This document shows, one piece after another, positions 1-8,765 of a DNA stretch of 64,000 nt (positions within the stretch are counted from its first letter, which is position 1; each line of letters starts with the position of its first letter). Source of the DNA: Chloroflexota bacterium (GTDB lineage: Bacteria; Chloroflexota; Anaerolineae; Anaerolineales; Anaerolineaceae); NCBI GenBank assembly GCA_021825925.1, contig JAKAFP010000002.1:434001-498000 (forward strand), written 5' to 3'. A program made the translations under genes and the position numbers. The notes under the pieces were generated by a model. It made no database searches. It was not told the DNA's origin and saw only the letters and a list, made by a program, of their open reading frames with translations.

Positions 1-464
1 TTATTTGGTATTGAAAACCCTGAATACTTTACAGGGACCTCCACTTCACGCCGTTCAGCTTTATCCAGAAGGGTACACACACACAGACTGGCAGGTTTAC
101 GAGTGGAAAGGAGTTCTAGGACGGCTTCAATGGTATAACCACTGTCAATAATATCTTCCACCAAAATCACATTACGATCGCGGATGTCAATATTCAAGTC
201 CAGGGTTATCCGAACGTGTCCGCTGCTCTCTCGATTCCCCACCCCGTAAGAAGAGACTGCCATGAATTCGATGGCATGGGGAATTGAGATTTGCCGCATG
301 AGATCTGTCAGAAAGAGCACTCCTCCGCGCAGGATGCACACAAGCAATAAATTATCCTGATCAGCGAAATCCTTGCTAATCTCGGCGCCGATTTCGGCAA
401 TACGTGCCTGTAGTTTGTCTTCAGGAATCAATATTTCGCCAAGGAATTCTCGATAATCTCTCAT
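1..464 (-). CDS. hpt: hypoxanthine phosphoribosyltransferase (3' end outside window)
   Basis: Purine salvage enzyme that joins hypoxanthine or guanine to PRPP. The ATG is at 464 and the frame stays open to base 1, so the last residues lie outside the window. The PRPP-binding loop reads VILVEDIIDSGYTI and the N-terminal half has the LLVCILRGG segment typical of the family; the visible end KYSGFSIPN fits the family's C-terminal region. It lies 18 bases upstream of nothing else on its strand but directly downstream of tdk, so hpt and tdk are probably co-transcribed salvage genes. Confidence 0.93.
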   Translation of the reverse strand, partial: MRDYREFLGEILIPEDKLQARIAEIGAEISKDFADQDNLLLVCILRGGVLFLTDLMRQISIPHAIEFMAVSSYGVGNRESSGHVRITLDLNIDIRDRNVILVEDIIDSGYTIEAVLELLSTRKPASLCVCTLLDKAERREVEVPVKYSGFSIPN

Positions 465-482
465 TCGGTCTCCAATTAACAA

Positions 483-1055
483 TTAATCTCGTGGAACATC
501 ATGATGCAGACGACAGCGTGCTTCATACATCTCGGATGCCCCGACAATAATAATGGGATCGTTGTAGCGAGCGGGTTTACCATTCACCAATCGTTGTGAC
601 CTGCTGGCAGGTTCTCCGCATACCATGCAGATGGCTTGAAGTTTCAAAACCTGTTCTGCTTTCGCCATAATAACAGGCATGCTTCCAAAAGGTTCCGCTT
701 TAAAATTCAGGTCCAAACCGGCTACGATAACTCGAATCCCCTTTTCGGCCATGGTTTCAACCACGTTGGCGATTTCATCATCAAAGAATTGTGCTTCATC
801 AATTCCAACAACGGTGGTATCCGGTTCAATCAGCGGAAAAATCTGATCAGCTTTTTGAACAGGAGTGGCAGCAAAATCAGAGCCAGCGTGGGAGGTCACT
901 TTTTCAACGCCGTAACGCAAATCAATCACTGGTTTGAATACCTGAACTTTTTGTTTTGCGATGGTCGCCCTGCGAAGTCTTCTGATCAATTCATCTGTTT
1001 TTCCACAAAACATGGAACCACAAATTACTTCAACACTGCCGGTATGATGGGGCAT
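483..1055 (-). CDS. tdk: thymidine kinase (type II)
   Basis: Phosphorylates thymidine to dTMP in the salvage pathway. The 190-residue product has the Walker A loop GSMFCGKT (about 13-20), the Walker B-like GIDEAQFF (84-91), the [12 protein letters not shown] lasso-side segment (113-124), and zinc cysteines at 143, 146 and 181 with His184/185 nearby. This is the normal length and domain order for the tetrameric bacterial type II enzyme. It sits 18 bases upstream of hpt on the same strand. Confidence 0.95.
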   Translation of the reverse strand: MPHHTGSVEVICGSMFCGKTDELIRRLRRATIAKQKVQVFKPVIDLRYGVEKVTSHAGSDFAATPVQKADQIFPLIEPDTTVVGIDEAQFFDDEIANVVETMAEKGIRVIVAGLDLNFKAEPFGSMPVIMAKAEQVLKLQAICMVCGEPASRSQRLVNGKPARYNDPIIIVGASEMYEARCRLHHDVPRD

Positions 1056-1127
1056 GCCATTCCTCCAAAGAGATGATTACTAACATTCTACCTTAATCTG
1101 AGCGGTACGGTTTGTGAATAGATAATA

Positions 1128-1160
1128 AAAACACCCCCGGTAAATTACCGGAGGTGTCTG
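1128..1160 (-). terminator. intrinsic terminator after rpmE
   Basis: On the minus strand a hairpin ACACCTCCGGTAA / CCGGGGGTGT is followed by TTTTTATTATC. It lies just after the rpmE stop codon and would end the rplU-rpmA-rpmE transcript before tdk. Confidence 0.85.
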
Positions 1161-1174
1161 TAAATCAATTGTGA

Positions 1175-1651
1175 CTAGACAACAATTTCATCTGCAGCAG
1201 AGGGCAATTCGTAACCCAACTGGCGCAGGCTTTTCTTCATGTCAATCAAGGATTTTCGTCCAAAACCTTCGATGGCGAGCATGCCTGCTTCACCTTCGCC
1301 CATTTTGGCGATCAGCTTGCCAATAGTGTCAAGTCCGGCTTTTTCAAGCGCTTCGGTGGCACGGGAAGGCAGACCAATTTCCTTGACGGAACGATCGGGA
1401 GATACTTTTGAGGTTTCGCGTGCTTTTTTCTCTTCGACATATTCTTGACGAGCTTGAAGCTTCTTGTAGAAGCGATCAACCTGGCCTTCAATGTCAATCA
1501 TACGCTGCTGTTGGCCGGTAAAGAACGGATGGCACTTTGAGCAAACCTCGGTATGAATTTCTTTACGTGTTGAGCCCGTTAACCAGGTGTTTCCGCAAGA
1601 GCAGACCACTTTGGCATCTGGGTAATATGTCGGGTGAATTCCTTTTCTCAT
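1175..1651 (-). CDS. rpmE: ribosomal protein L31 fused to an RNA-polymerase alpha-CTD-like domain
   Basis: Residues 1 to about 70 are a zinc-type L31: it opens with [10 protein letters not shown] and has cysteines 17, 19, 37 and 40 (CSC ... CSKC). Normal L31 is about 70 residues; this protein has 158. After a charged linker (about 65-87), residues 88-150 resemble the C-terminal domain of RNA polymerase alpha: [20 protein letters not shown] followed by the helix-hairpin-helix segment [12 protein letters not shown]. By eye the residues equivalent to E. coli alpha Arg265, Gly296, Lys298 and Ser299 are kept, while Asn268 is Glu. There is no stop or frameshift between the halves. The gene is last in the rplU-rpmA-rpmE operon and is followed by a terminator. 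The function of the tail is not known to me; DNA binding or another HhH contact is inference. Confidence 0.9.
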   Translation of the reverse strand: MRKGIHPTYYPDAKVVCSCGNTWLTGSTRKEIHTEVCSKCHPFFTGQQQRMIDIEGQVDRFYKKLQARQEYVEEKKARETSKVSPDRSVKEIGLPSRATEALEKAGLDTIGKLIAKMGEGEAGMLAIEGFGRKSLIDMKKSLRQLGYELPSAADEIVV

Positions 1652-1719
1652 TTCGCTGACCTTTCTGATGTGGTTATTTTTTACAATTGTCTCGAAAGAC
1701 GGATTTGTAAAAACCTGGG

Positions 1720-1983
1720 TTATTCAGAGACAGCTGGTTTTACATGAACCTGTTTCTGACCATTGGGCAGGGTGTCATATTCCACCACGCCTTGAGCAAC
1801 TGCGAACAAAGTATCATCCGTGCCGACCATTACGTTCAAACCCGGTTTGATCTTTGTTCCGCGCTGCCGAACAAGAATGTTGCCTGACAGCACATTTTCT
1901 CCGGCGAATTTTTTTACGCCGAGCCGTTGTGCATTTGAATCACGGCCGTTACGACTAGAGCCACCACCTTTTTTATGTGCCAT
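1720..1983 (-). CDS. rpmA: 50S ribosomal protein L27
   Basis: L27 is a component of the large subunit whose N-terminus reaches toward the peptidyl transferase centre. The 87-residue product begins [20 protein letters not shown], the family hallmark, and has the [13 protein letters not shown] segment. There is no N-terminal cleavage extension of the Firmicutes kind. It starts 5 bases after the rplU stop codon and belongs to the same transcript. Confidence 0.97.
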   Translation of the reverse strand: MAHKKGGGSSRNGRDSNAQRLGVKKFAGENVLSGNILVRQRGTKIKPGLNVMVGTDDTLFAVAQGVVEYDTLPNGQKQVHVKPAVSE

Positions 1984-1988
1984 TCTAT

Positions 1989-2309
1989 CTACTCCACTGT
2001 AATCGATTCGATCAATAACCGGGTGTAATATTGGCGATGGCCGGTCTTTACTCGAATGCGTTTCTTGGGTTGATATTTGAAGATGGTCAATTTGGGACCT
2101 TTTACATGATCAACCACTGTTGTGGCAATCTTGGCTCCCTTGATGGAAGGAGTACCAACAGTGTAGGTACCTTCATCCGCCAGGAAAAGAACATTGTCCA
2201 AAATCACCTTGGTGCCAATTTCGGTATCAATCATCAAATCAACATCAATGGTTGTACCTTCGACGGCTCTGCACTGCTTGCCGCCACTTTCTACTATTGC
2301 ATATTTCAT
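1989..2309 (-). CDS. rplU: 50S ribosomal protein L21
   Basis: The product begins [12 protein letters not shown] and ends in the [14 protein letters not shown] basic region (read here as [19 protein letters not shown]). A longer reading from TTG at 2324 is possible, but the ATG at 2309 has GGAGAA about six bases upstream and gives the normal family start, so it is preferred. It is the first gene of the rplU-rpmA-rpmE unit and sits about 105 bases downstream of a consensus promoter. Confidence 0.96.
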   Translation of the reverse strand: MKYAIVESGGKQCRAVEGTTIDVDLMIDTEIGTKVILDNVLFLADEGTYTVGTPSIKGAKIATTVVDHVKGPKLTIFKYQPKKRIRVKTGHRQYYTRLLIESITVE

Positions 2310-2420
2310 TATCAACTTCTCCAATCTTCACTTCGCCGTTTTCCCGCGTATACACGCCGGTTGCGGGGAAGTTGGGGATTAATATGCTTGCTCTCATCAA
2401 CCGAGAACAAGGCAGACGCT

Positions 2421-2449
2421 ATTATAAAGGCAGCCCTGATTACTGTCAA
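2421..2449 (-). promoter_or_regulatory. consensus housekeeping promoter for rplU-rpmA-rpmE
   Basis: On the minus strand TTGACA (2449-2444), a 17-base spacer and TATAAT (2426-2421) form a perfect sigma-70/sigma-A promoter. The transcript would begin near 2414, leaving a leader of about 105 bases before rplU. The leader contains a GC hairpin (CCCGC ... GCGGG near 2345-2365) that could take part in ribosomal-protein feedback, but I cannot assign it to a known leader family. Confidence 0.85.
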
Positions 2450-2473
2450 TGACTTGGGGAGTTTGTCAGTTCA

Positions 2474-3655
2474 TCAGTGAATTCTCTTACCCACTGTCTG
2501 TGAATAAGAATCCAACATCTCCTGAGTTAATGAAAGGAACCCTCGAATTTGTTTTTGAGTTTCTTCATTAATTAAATGTAATGTATCGTTTAATTCCTGG
2601 GTCATGTCTTCAAGAATTACCAAACGATCCAATATCTTTGTTAGTTGACGTTCATCTTCACGCTGCTCTTCTTCTCGAGTGAGTGTGTAGTTGGTCCATC
2701 GTTTTTGATCATCAGCCTTGAAGGCCACCCACTCCTGGCGAAAACGCTCTTCAGACAAACGATTCATCTCGGTAATTTCATTGATTCGCCGATTAAAACG
2801 ATCATTGATCTCGTTAAATTCCTGTTGAGAATTCTTCACTGACCTGTGTGTTTCTTCCAATTGACTTAATTGGGCGTCAAAATCGTTACCCAGCCCTTCC
2901 AGCTCTGAGAACCGCTTTTGCCATTCTTTCCAGGTGTTTTCTTTTTCGACCTGCAACAAGCTTTGCTTCTCAATGAAAGCAGTCTGGTTTTGCTTTCTTT
3001 CTTGCTCACCATTGTTGAGTTCGTTGATCCTGGATTCCAGTTTACGAATGGTCTCTTTATGTAATTCTGTAATATTACGGTCTTCTTCGATCCGTTTGCG
3101 AATCGAACTGGTTTCGAGCTGTAGATCAGTGAGTCTTTTGTTTTCAATTGATAGATCGCTGATCAAAGCGCGTTGCTGCCGCTGCAGATCAGCGTCAGCG
3201 TTTCGAAACTCAGGTAACACTTTGGCAAGCTCGTCAATCTTCTGCCCCAATCGAAGTGCATCTTCCGTACGAAGCTGGAGGTTTTTCTTGATCTCAGCAA
3301 CAACTTTTACTTCTGTTTGGTATTCCAATATTTTTTTATAAAGTTGATCAACGTCATCCTTACGTTGTTTTTCTTGTTTAATGAGAGCGGCGTTGAACCT
3401 TTTATCAAGATCAGTAATTTGTTTTAATATCTCAGTACGGTAGGTGGCGAAATCAGCGTCCACTTTTTCAGCACGCGTGGCATTTTTCTTAATGGATTTA
3501 ATTTCCATTTCAAGCGGAATATACTTGCCGCCTTCCTTGGAAAACTCCTCCTTCATGGAGGCAATTAAATCAGAAAGCTCAGCGATCTGTTTTTTATCTT
3601 TTTGACGTTCATTGTCAAGCCAATTTATTCTTTTTTCGAGTTCATCTATTTCCAT
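2474..3655 (-). CDS. long coiled-coil protein of unknown function
   Basis: The 393-residue product is rich in Lys, Glu, Gln, Arg and Leu with heptad-like spacing from about residue 1 to 380, and has no signal peptide, membrane segment or recognisable enzymatic motif. It begins MEIDELEKRINWLDNERQ. It looks like a soluble filament, scaffold or tether, but I cannot name the family. It lies 40 bases downstream of the antiporter-like membrane genes in the same direction, so it may be the last gene of that transcript, and it is upstream of the promoter for the ribosomal operon. Confidence 0.8.
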   Translation of the reverse strand: MEIDELEKRINWLDNERQKDKKQIAELSDLIASMKEEFSKEGGKYIPLEMEIKSIKKNATRAEKVDADFATYRTEILKQITDLDKRFNAALIKQEKQRKDDVDQLYKKILEYQTEVKVVAEIKKNLQLRTEDALRLGQKIDELAKVLPEFRNADADLQRQQRALISDLSIENKRLTDLQLETSSIRKRIEEDRNITELHKETIRKLESRINELNNGEQERKQNQTAFIEKQSLLQVEKENTWKEWQKRFSELEGLGNDFDAQLSQLEETHRSVKNSQQEFNEINDRFNRRINEITEMNRLSEERFRQEWVAFKADDQKRWTNYTLTREEEQREDERQLTKILDRLVILEDMTQELNDTLHLINEETQKQIRGFLSLTQEMLDSYSQTVGKRIH

Positions 3656-3695
3656 GATCTAAGCCTCAAGTTATGGAATCGCTACAGCACTAATA

Positions 3696-5090
3696 TTACC
3701 GCAAGATGGGTAAATTAACGAACAGGGGCGCTATTTGTCCACTAAAGAAATTTGGGAATATTCCTAAGAATAAGAGTACAAGAATGCCAATAATCAAGAA
3801 TATTATTTGTGAAGTGGATTCTCCCCGCTGCCAACCTTGACCCTCAGGCTTGGAAACCTGTATTAAAAAGCGTAAAACAGCAGACAGGAAGGCGACCAAC
3901 CCCAGCAATACCCAAAAGGAAATGACAGGATTCACGAGCGCTAATTGTTCCAGTAAAGCGAGACGAACTGGAAAACCAGCTAGTAATGGAAAACCTACAA
4001 CACTCAACAAACTGATCAGCAGTCCTGAAGAAGCAAACGGATATTTTCTGATCATTCCTGATAGATTGTCCAGGTTCGGAATAATCTCATTCATCATGAA
4101 TATAGAAAGGGACAAAGCCAACAGCGCCAGTGAAGCCATTCGAGGAATAAACGAAACGAATAAAGTTAAAACACTGATCTGTGACTGCATACTGACTGCC
4201 AACAAAGCCAGACCACTCTCCAATAATACAGAATATCCCAAGAGCCTTCTGCCATCTTTTTCAATTGCCGCCCAAATTCCAGTTGAAACCACCATAATTG
4301 TTCCAACCAGACTTAAGACAGGTTGAAGATATTGTGATTCACGCAGCCAAACCAAACCGGAAATAAAATCCAGCATGATCAACATGGTGACTATCGGAAA
4401 TAATCCAAGGATGAAACCACTGATAAATGGGTGAATATCCAGAGTCAACTGGGGTACCCAACTCTGAAATGGAAATATTGCCAATAATAAAGCGAAGCCA
4501 ATTCCAAGAAACAATACGGCCTGAAGCAGTCGAGCAGTGTCTGAGGGGCTGGCTTGAATGCCACCAAGCAGCCAACCGCCAAACAGGATCAACGGCATGG
4601 CGAGTGATTGGAACACGATAAACCGTAAAACGCCTTTTCCGGGTGGGTTCCCGGGAATCAATAATAATGGAATCGAAGCCAGAATCGCAATTTCAATGAG
4701 GATGGCCGAATATAGAAAAGGTTCAACTGCCAAAGCTGCGGTAAGGATCGAAATAATGGCCAAACCAAATGGGATAAAGCGCGAAGACACTCGTGTTAGA
4801 TTCACTGCACCAAACCAAATTGCAGCGAAAAAATATACAAATGTCAAAAAGTACTTGTCTTGATTACCAATCGAGAATGATCTGCCCAAAACAGCTAGGG
4901 TGGTCTTGATCTCAATGGATACCGGACCGATTTTCCAAACTGCGCCGAAGTTCTGAAAAAACGCAAACAACATCAGCAAAATTGAAGTTGAAATACCAAT
5001 TGCAACAATCAGTCTTGTGCGTTTCTGAAGGAAATAAAGCACCAAAGACAACAAGAAGGGAAATACGATAAAAATAACAGGAGTGCTCAT
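3696..5090 (-). CDS. complex I/Mrp antiporter-like membrane protein (NuoN/MrpD-like)
   Basis: The 464-residue, almost entirely hydrophobic product resembles the proton-conducting membrane subunits of complex I and Mrp antiporters. The segment ILIEIAIL (about 130) is placed like the conserved Glu of TM5, FPFQSWVPQ (about 205) like the FPFHxWLPDA segment, and EKDGRRLLGYSVL (about 275) like the usual DLKRLLAYSS segment. By eye the Lys normally present after the WLPDA segment and the Lys of DLKR are not conserved (the second is Arg), so pumping is uncertain. Its ATG overlaps the upstream gene's stop by four bases, which points to translational coupling in a three-gene membrane module. No dehydrogenase or hydrogenase genes are adjacent. 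Confidence 0.75.
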   Translation of the reverse strand: MSTPVIFIVFPFLLSLVLYFLQKRTRLIVAIGISTSILLMLFAFFQNFGAVWKIGPVSIEIKTTLAVLGRSFSIGNQDKYFLTFVYFFAAIWFGAVNLTRVSSRFIPFGLAIISILTAALAVEPFLYSAILIEIAILASIPLLLIPGNPPGKGVLRFIVFQSLAMPLILFGGWLLGGIQASPSDTARLLQAVLFLGIGFALLLAIFPFQSWVPQLTLDIHPFISGFILGLFPIVTMLIMLDFISGLVWLRESQYLQPVLSLVGTIMVVSTGIWAAIEKDGRRLLGYSVLLESGLALLAVSMQSQISVLTLFVSFIPRMASLALLALSLSIFMMNEIIPNLDNLSGMIRKYPFASSGLLISLLSVVGFPLLAGFPVRLALLEQLALVNPVISFWVLLGLVAFLSAVLRFLIQVSKPEGQGWQRGESTSQIIFLIIGILVLLFLGIFPNFFSGQIAPLFVNLPILR

Positions 5091-5668
5091 TCCGCACCTG
5101 TTTCAAATTCATTTATGATCATGAAGCTGCCCATCAAGGCAATCAACAAGGTAACCACTGCTAACATGCCATTAACGAGCAAGGATGTTTCATTTGCCGA
5201 AAAGATCAGTTCAAATCCAAAGAAAAGGATCAAGATGGCAAGAAACAGTTTATAAGATTCATGGGTGATGCCAAGCTGAAATATGCCGAATCCAATCAGC
5301 AACAAAGAAGCCAATACTATTTCAAGCGAAATGGAAAGATAATTTGAAATGCGGTAAACCATAAATAATACAAGAATAAAGATCAAACAAAGAGCAATCA
5401 ACCTGAAAACAAGTTCTGATTTGGCTTTTTTCTGAGGAATTGTATAGTAACGATTGATGGATATTCCCATGACCACCAACGACATTAACCCAGTGATCAA
5501 TTTCACCAAAGAGAATGTAAACAACCAGTACTGGGCAACGATCGCAAATGCACAAACATAAAGAATCACGTAAGCGATCAAAATTCTGCGCCAATCATTG
5601 GTAATGAAGATGTAGATGCAGGCAGCCGCAAGAATAAGAACAGGAAGAATATTTATCCAATGATCCAT
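5087..5668 (-). CDS. small polytopic membrane protein of the antiporter-like module
   Basis: About 193 residues with roughly six hydrophobic segments, beginning MDHWINILPVLILAAACIYI. A longer reading from 5728 lies wholly inside the upstream gene; the ATG at 5668 overlaps that gene's TGA as TGATG and has GGAGAT about 12 bases upstream, so it is preferred. I do not recognise the family. Its position between two NuoL/M/N-like genes is where Mrp or Ech-type complexes carry small MrpC/NuoK- or NuoJ-like subunits, so a minor subunit of a membrane complex is a reasonable inference. Confidence 0.7.
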   Translation of the reverse strand: MDHWINILPVLILAAACIYIFITNDWRRILIAYVILYVCAFAIVAQYWLFTFSLVKLITGLMSLVVMGISINRYYTIPQKKAKSELVFRLIALCLIFILVLFMVYRISNYLSISLEIVLASLLLIGFGIFQLGITHESYKLFLAILILFFGFELIFSANETSLLVNGMLAVVTLLIALMGSFMIINEFETGAE

Positions 5669-7272
5669 CAGGGAAGAATATCTCCAATCAAAATTGATGA
5701 AATCAAGGCCAAGAATACAAACGCCCACAACAATCCGCCATCACCTTCCAACAGATCCACGAAGAACCTCAGCGGTCTTGAGAAAAAATCAAATAATCTT
5801 CTCAACAAAATGAAGAACCAGTTGAATTGAAAGACTGCGTTTAAGATCCTTCCGGAGATTTTGAATGGGATCAGGAGTCTTTCAATCGGCTGTCTTTGGA
5901 TCAACCAATCCCAAATTTTCCTCCTCATCATGACAACCATAACAATGATCAAGACAAGGCAAATGATCGGAGTACTCCAATTAAACTCCGTTCTGATGGT
6001 TTTAAATCGCCAGATCAAGGTGATCCAGGGGCTGATGGTTAATAATATTAAACCTGCCGCATAAAAGAGCTGCATCCAGCTCTCTTTTGAGCCGCTCTGA
6101 TCTCGTTGCCGAAAAACATGTTTCAAAAAGCCAAGGAACAGCAAGCAAAAGGTTAGAATGACTATCAACAAACTGAACCAGTTTTGAGCCTTCCCCATGG
6201 TCCCCCAGATTGGGGCGGCTGGTGAAAAAGGCAACCCTATCAAACTCAAAGCTAGAAACAGGGCAGCCACAAGGTTGACTCTGGATGAATATGAGTATAA
6301 GAATACAAAACCGCCTGCCGTTAGCATGATGATGCTTAATCCAATCGCTCCCTCAACCTGTCCCAACAGGAAACGGATTAGGATCAATCCAGAAAATGAC
6401 AACATCCAGAAAGGACGGCCGGATAATTCGTTTTTAGCACTGATCCATTTAACGGCGCCATAGAACCCCACGATCAATGCAACGGCATATAAAAACTTGG
6501 TGAGGGTTGCATATTGCTGCTGCGGTTGAATCTGAGAAAGAAAAGCCACAACGGATAATGGTCCTACAAATCTCAAAATGGTTCCAAGACTGCGCCTGAT
6601 CGGCAGGCTGCTGGTTAAAGGAACGTGCAGTGGAAAAACACCCAAACGCAAAGTTGCTCCCAACAGAATCAGCAGATATACGCCGCGAGAATATTGAGCA
6701 CTGTCAACGATCGCCGTATGAAAATTGGAAAAAATAAGCGCGGCCATTACCAGCACTGTTCCAATGACGCGTGTGATGAATTCAAGCACCACCGCTGAAT
6801 GGACCTTCTGTTGGTCGGTGACTTTGATCAGAATGCCAAATTCAACCACATCAATAATGGTCCATGTGATGATCACGGCCAGAAATGTTTGTGAATAGAT
6901 GGACAACAATCCCACGGCCGTTAAGATCATCGAACCCGACCAGGTTACCAAATTATTGCTTTGTCCGAATCTGACGGTATCGGTAAAGATCACACCAACC
7001 AGCAGTGAAACAAGTAGAAAGGCAAAGATCCAAGTTCTTTGTGATAATTTAAATACCAGGGTATCCGTGCCAACCCCTTGAGGACTCCAATTGGCGATAC
7101 TGGCTCCCCCTGGCAAAGCAAGCCTGAAGATGATCAAGGATATCCACACGATCAAAACAGAAGCTGCCGCGATCAACCATGTCGAGCCCAGAGACAATCT
7201 GTATCGCCCGACCAGAAGGTTAATTCCACCCGCGAAAAGGAGTAATAAAATGATTGGAATTAAGATCAACAT
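5668..7272 (-). CDS. complex I/Mrp antiporter-like membrane protein (NuoL/M-like)
   Basis: The 534-residue product has about 14 membrane segments. Its middle resembles proton-antiporter domains of NuoL/M/MrpA/D: ITWTIIDVVEFGILI (about 135-150) in the TM5 position and LGVFPLHVPLTSSLPI (about 210-225) in the position of the FPLHxWLPDA motif. The usual Glu of TM5 reads as Asp/Glu and the following Lys is not evident. It starts seven bases after the dihydropyrimidinase stop codon and is the first gene of the three-gene membrane module, so it may be expressed with that enzyme. Confidence 0.75.
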   Translation of the reverse strand: MLILIPIILLLLFAGGINLLVGRYRLSLGSTWLIAAASVLIVWISLIIFRLALPGGASIANWSPQGVGTDTLVFKLSQRTWIFAFLLVSLLVGVIFTDTVRFGQSNNLVTWSGSMILTAVGLLSIYSQTFLAVIITWTIIDVVEFGILIKVTDQQKVHSAVVLEFITRVIGTVLVMAALIFSNFHTAIVDSAQYSRGVYLLILLGATLRLGVFPLHVPLTSSLPIRRSLGTILRFVGPLSVVAFLSQIQPQQQYATLTKFLYAVALIVGFYGAVKWISAKNELSGRPFWMLSFSGLILIRFLLGQVEGAIGLSIIMLTAGGFVFLYSYSSRVNLVAALFLALSLIGLPFSPAAPIWGTMGKAQNWFSLLIVILTFCLLFLGFLKHVFRQRDQSGSKESWMQLFYAAGLILLTISPWITLIWRFKTIRTEFNWSTPIICLVLIIVMVVMMRRKIWDWLIQRQPIERLLIPFKISGRILNAVFQFNWFFILLRRLFDFFSRPLRFFVDLLEGDGGLLWAFVFLALISSILIGDILP

Positions 7273-7279
7273 ACAATAA

Positions 7280-8707
7280 TTAACCTAAACAGTCTGTGTT
7301 GAATGTTTTTCGAGGTATGAACTTGCCCCTGCCAGGTTTGCCCAACCAAATCCCCTGATCCACGATCAACTCGCCGCGCGAGAATACGGAAATAGGAAAG
7401 CCTTGCAACTTCCAGCCTTCGTAAAGGTTATAGTCCGTCCGTTGGTGTGAAACGGCAACACCATACTGTAGGGTTTTCTTTGGATCCCACAATACCAGAT
7501 CAGCATCCGAGCCTGCCTGTAAAGTTCCTTTTTGAGGATACATGCCAAATATTTTGGCGGGATTCGAACAGGTCAGTTTGACAAATTCACTGGCTGTGAA
7601 CTTTCCGGATGCAACCATTTCCGTCCATAAAATAGGCATGCGGTCCCCCACCCCTGGTAAGCCATTAGGGATCTTGGTGAAATCACCTTTACCCAGTTCC
7701 TTACCAGGAATGGCAACGGGGCTTCCCTCGTAATTGATCGGCTTGGTCCCATCATAGAAGAATGGACAGTGGTCAGTGGCGATGGTTTGAACGATACCGT
7801 TTTTCAGGCCATGCCACAGGCGATCCTGATCTATTTGGGTGCGCATGGGTGGTGAACAGATCCACTTTGCGCCGTCAGGTTTGGCGAGATCTTCTTCTGT
7901 GAAGAACAAATACTGCGGACAGGTTTCTCCATAAATTTGAAGGCCGTGTTTTTGAGCGTATTCCAACATGTCCACTTCTCCGCCGGCATTCATGTGGACA
8001 ATGTAGAGTGGTGCATCAGCCATGGCGGAAATAGCCGATGCACGCATGACGCTTTCAACTGCTCCCCAGGAGGGGCGTGTTTTGGCGTGCCATTCAGGAG
8101 ATAAGTGTTTAGCCGCGATGGCTTCATTGACCATGATCTCAATGACATCCCCGTTCTCGGCGTGCAGCATGGTGAGAATTCCGTTATCGCGGGCTATCCG
8201 CATCACTTTGAAAATCTCTCCATCTTGAAGTCGAAGACGATTGTTATATGCAGTAAAAACTTTGATGCTGGTAATACCTTCTTTTACGAGCAGAGGAATG
8301 TCTTTTTCCACTGCATCTGATAAATGAGTGATATTGGCGTGAAAAGAATAATCCACAGCTGCCTTACCTGCCGCTTTATCTTTTAGTGTGCGTACATTCT
8401 TAACCAGGTCATCGCTGTCTTGAGACACGAAATCAATGACCGTAGTGGTTCCCCCAAAAGCGGCCGCCTTGGTGCCCGTATAATGATCGTCAGAAGAGAC
8501 CGTCCCAAACATGGGTAGATCCAGGTGAACATGTACATCCACTCCACCGGGGAGCACATAAAGTCCGCTGGCATCAATCACCTTCATGTTCCGGTCAGGT
8601 GAAATGTCGTCAGCAATCCTGATGATCTTGTCATTTTCAAACAAAAGGTCAGCGATCTGACTTTTTTCTTCAGTGACCAACGTTCCATTTTTAATTAACG
8701 TAAGCAT
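7280..8707 (-). CDS. dihydropyrimidinase / D-hydantoinase (HyuA/YgeZ-like)
   Basis: Amidohydrolase that opens cyclic ureides such as dihydrouracil or hydantoins. Visible motifs are the metal-binding DVHVHLDLP (about 60), the carboxylated-Lys segment SIKVFTAY (about 150), HAENGDVIE (about 180) and ATDHCPF (about 310). Its length of about 475 residues is normal. The ATG at 8707 is preferred over one at 8719 because GGGAG lies five bases upstream of it. It lies in the same direction as the purine genes upstream; E. coli hyuA (ygeZ) sits in a similar gene set. The precise substrate cannot be read from sequence. Confidence 0.88.
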   Translation of the reverse strand: MLTLIKNGTLVTEEKSQIADLLFENDKIIRIADDISPDRNMKVIDASGLYVLPGGVDVHVHLDLPMFGTVSSDDHYTGTKAAAFGGTTTVIDFVSQDSDDLVKNVRTLKDKAAGKAAVDYSFHANITHLSDAVEKDIPLLVKEGITSIKVFTAYNNRLRLQDGEIFKVMRIARDNGILTMLHAENGDVIEIMVNEAIAAKHLSPEWHAKTRPSWGAVESVMRASAISAMADAPLYIVHMNAGGEVDMLEYAQKHGLQIYGETCPQYLFFTEEDLAKPDGAKWICSPPMRTQIDQDRLWHGLKNGIVQTIATDHCPFFYDGTKPINYEGSPVAIPGKELGKGDFTKIPNGLPGVGDRMPILWTEMVASGKFTASEFVKLTCSNPAKIFGMYPQKGTLQAGSDADLVLWDPKKTLQYGVAVSHQRTDYNLYEGWKLQGFPISVFSRGELIVDQGIWLGKPGRGKFIPRKTFNTDCLG

Positions 8708-8765
8708 TGGAACTCCCATTGGTGAGTCAATCTAGAACCCAATTCTACCAGTAATGAAAAACGAT

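Noticed and set aside
2866..3147. Second gene inside the coiled-coil gene
   Set aside because: It is in another frame of a well-supported gene, without its own ribosome site or recognisable product.
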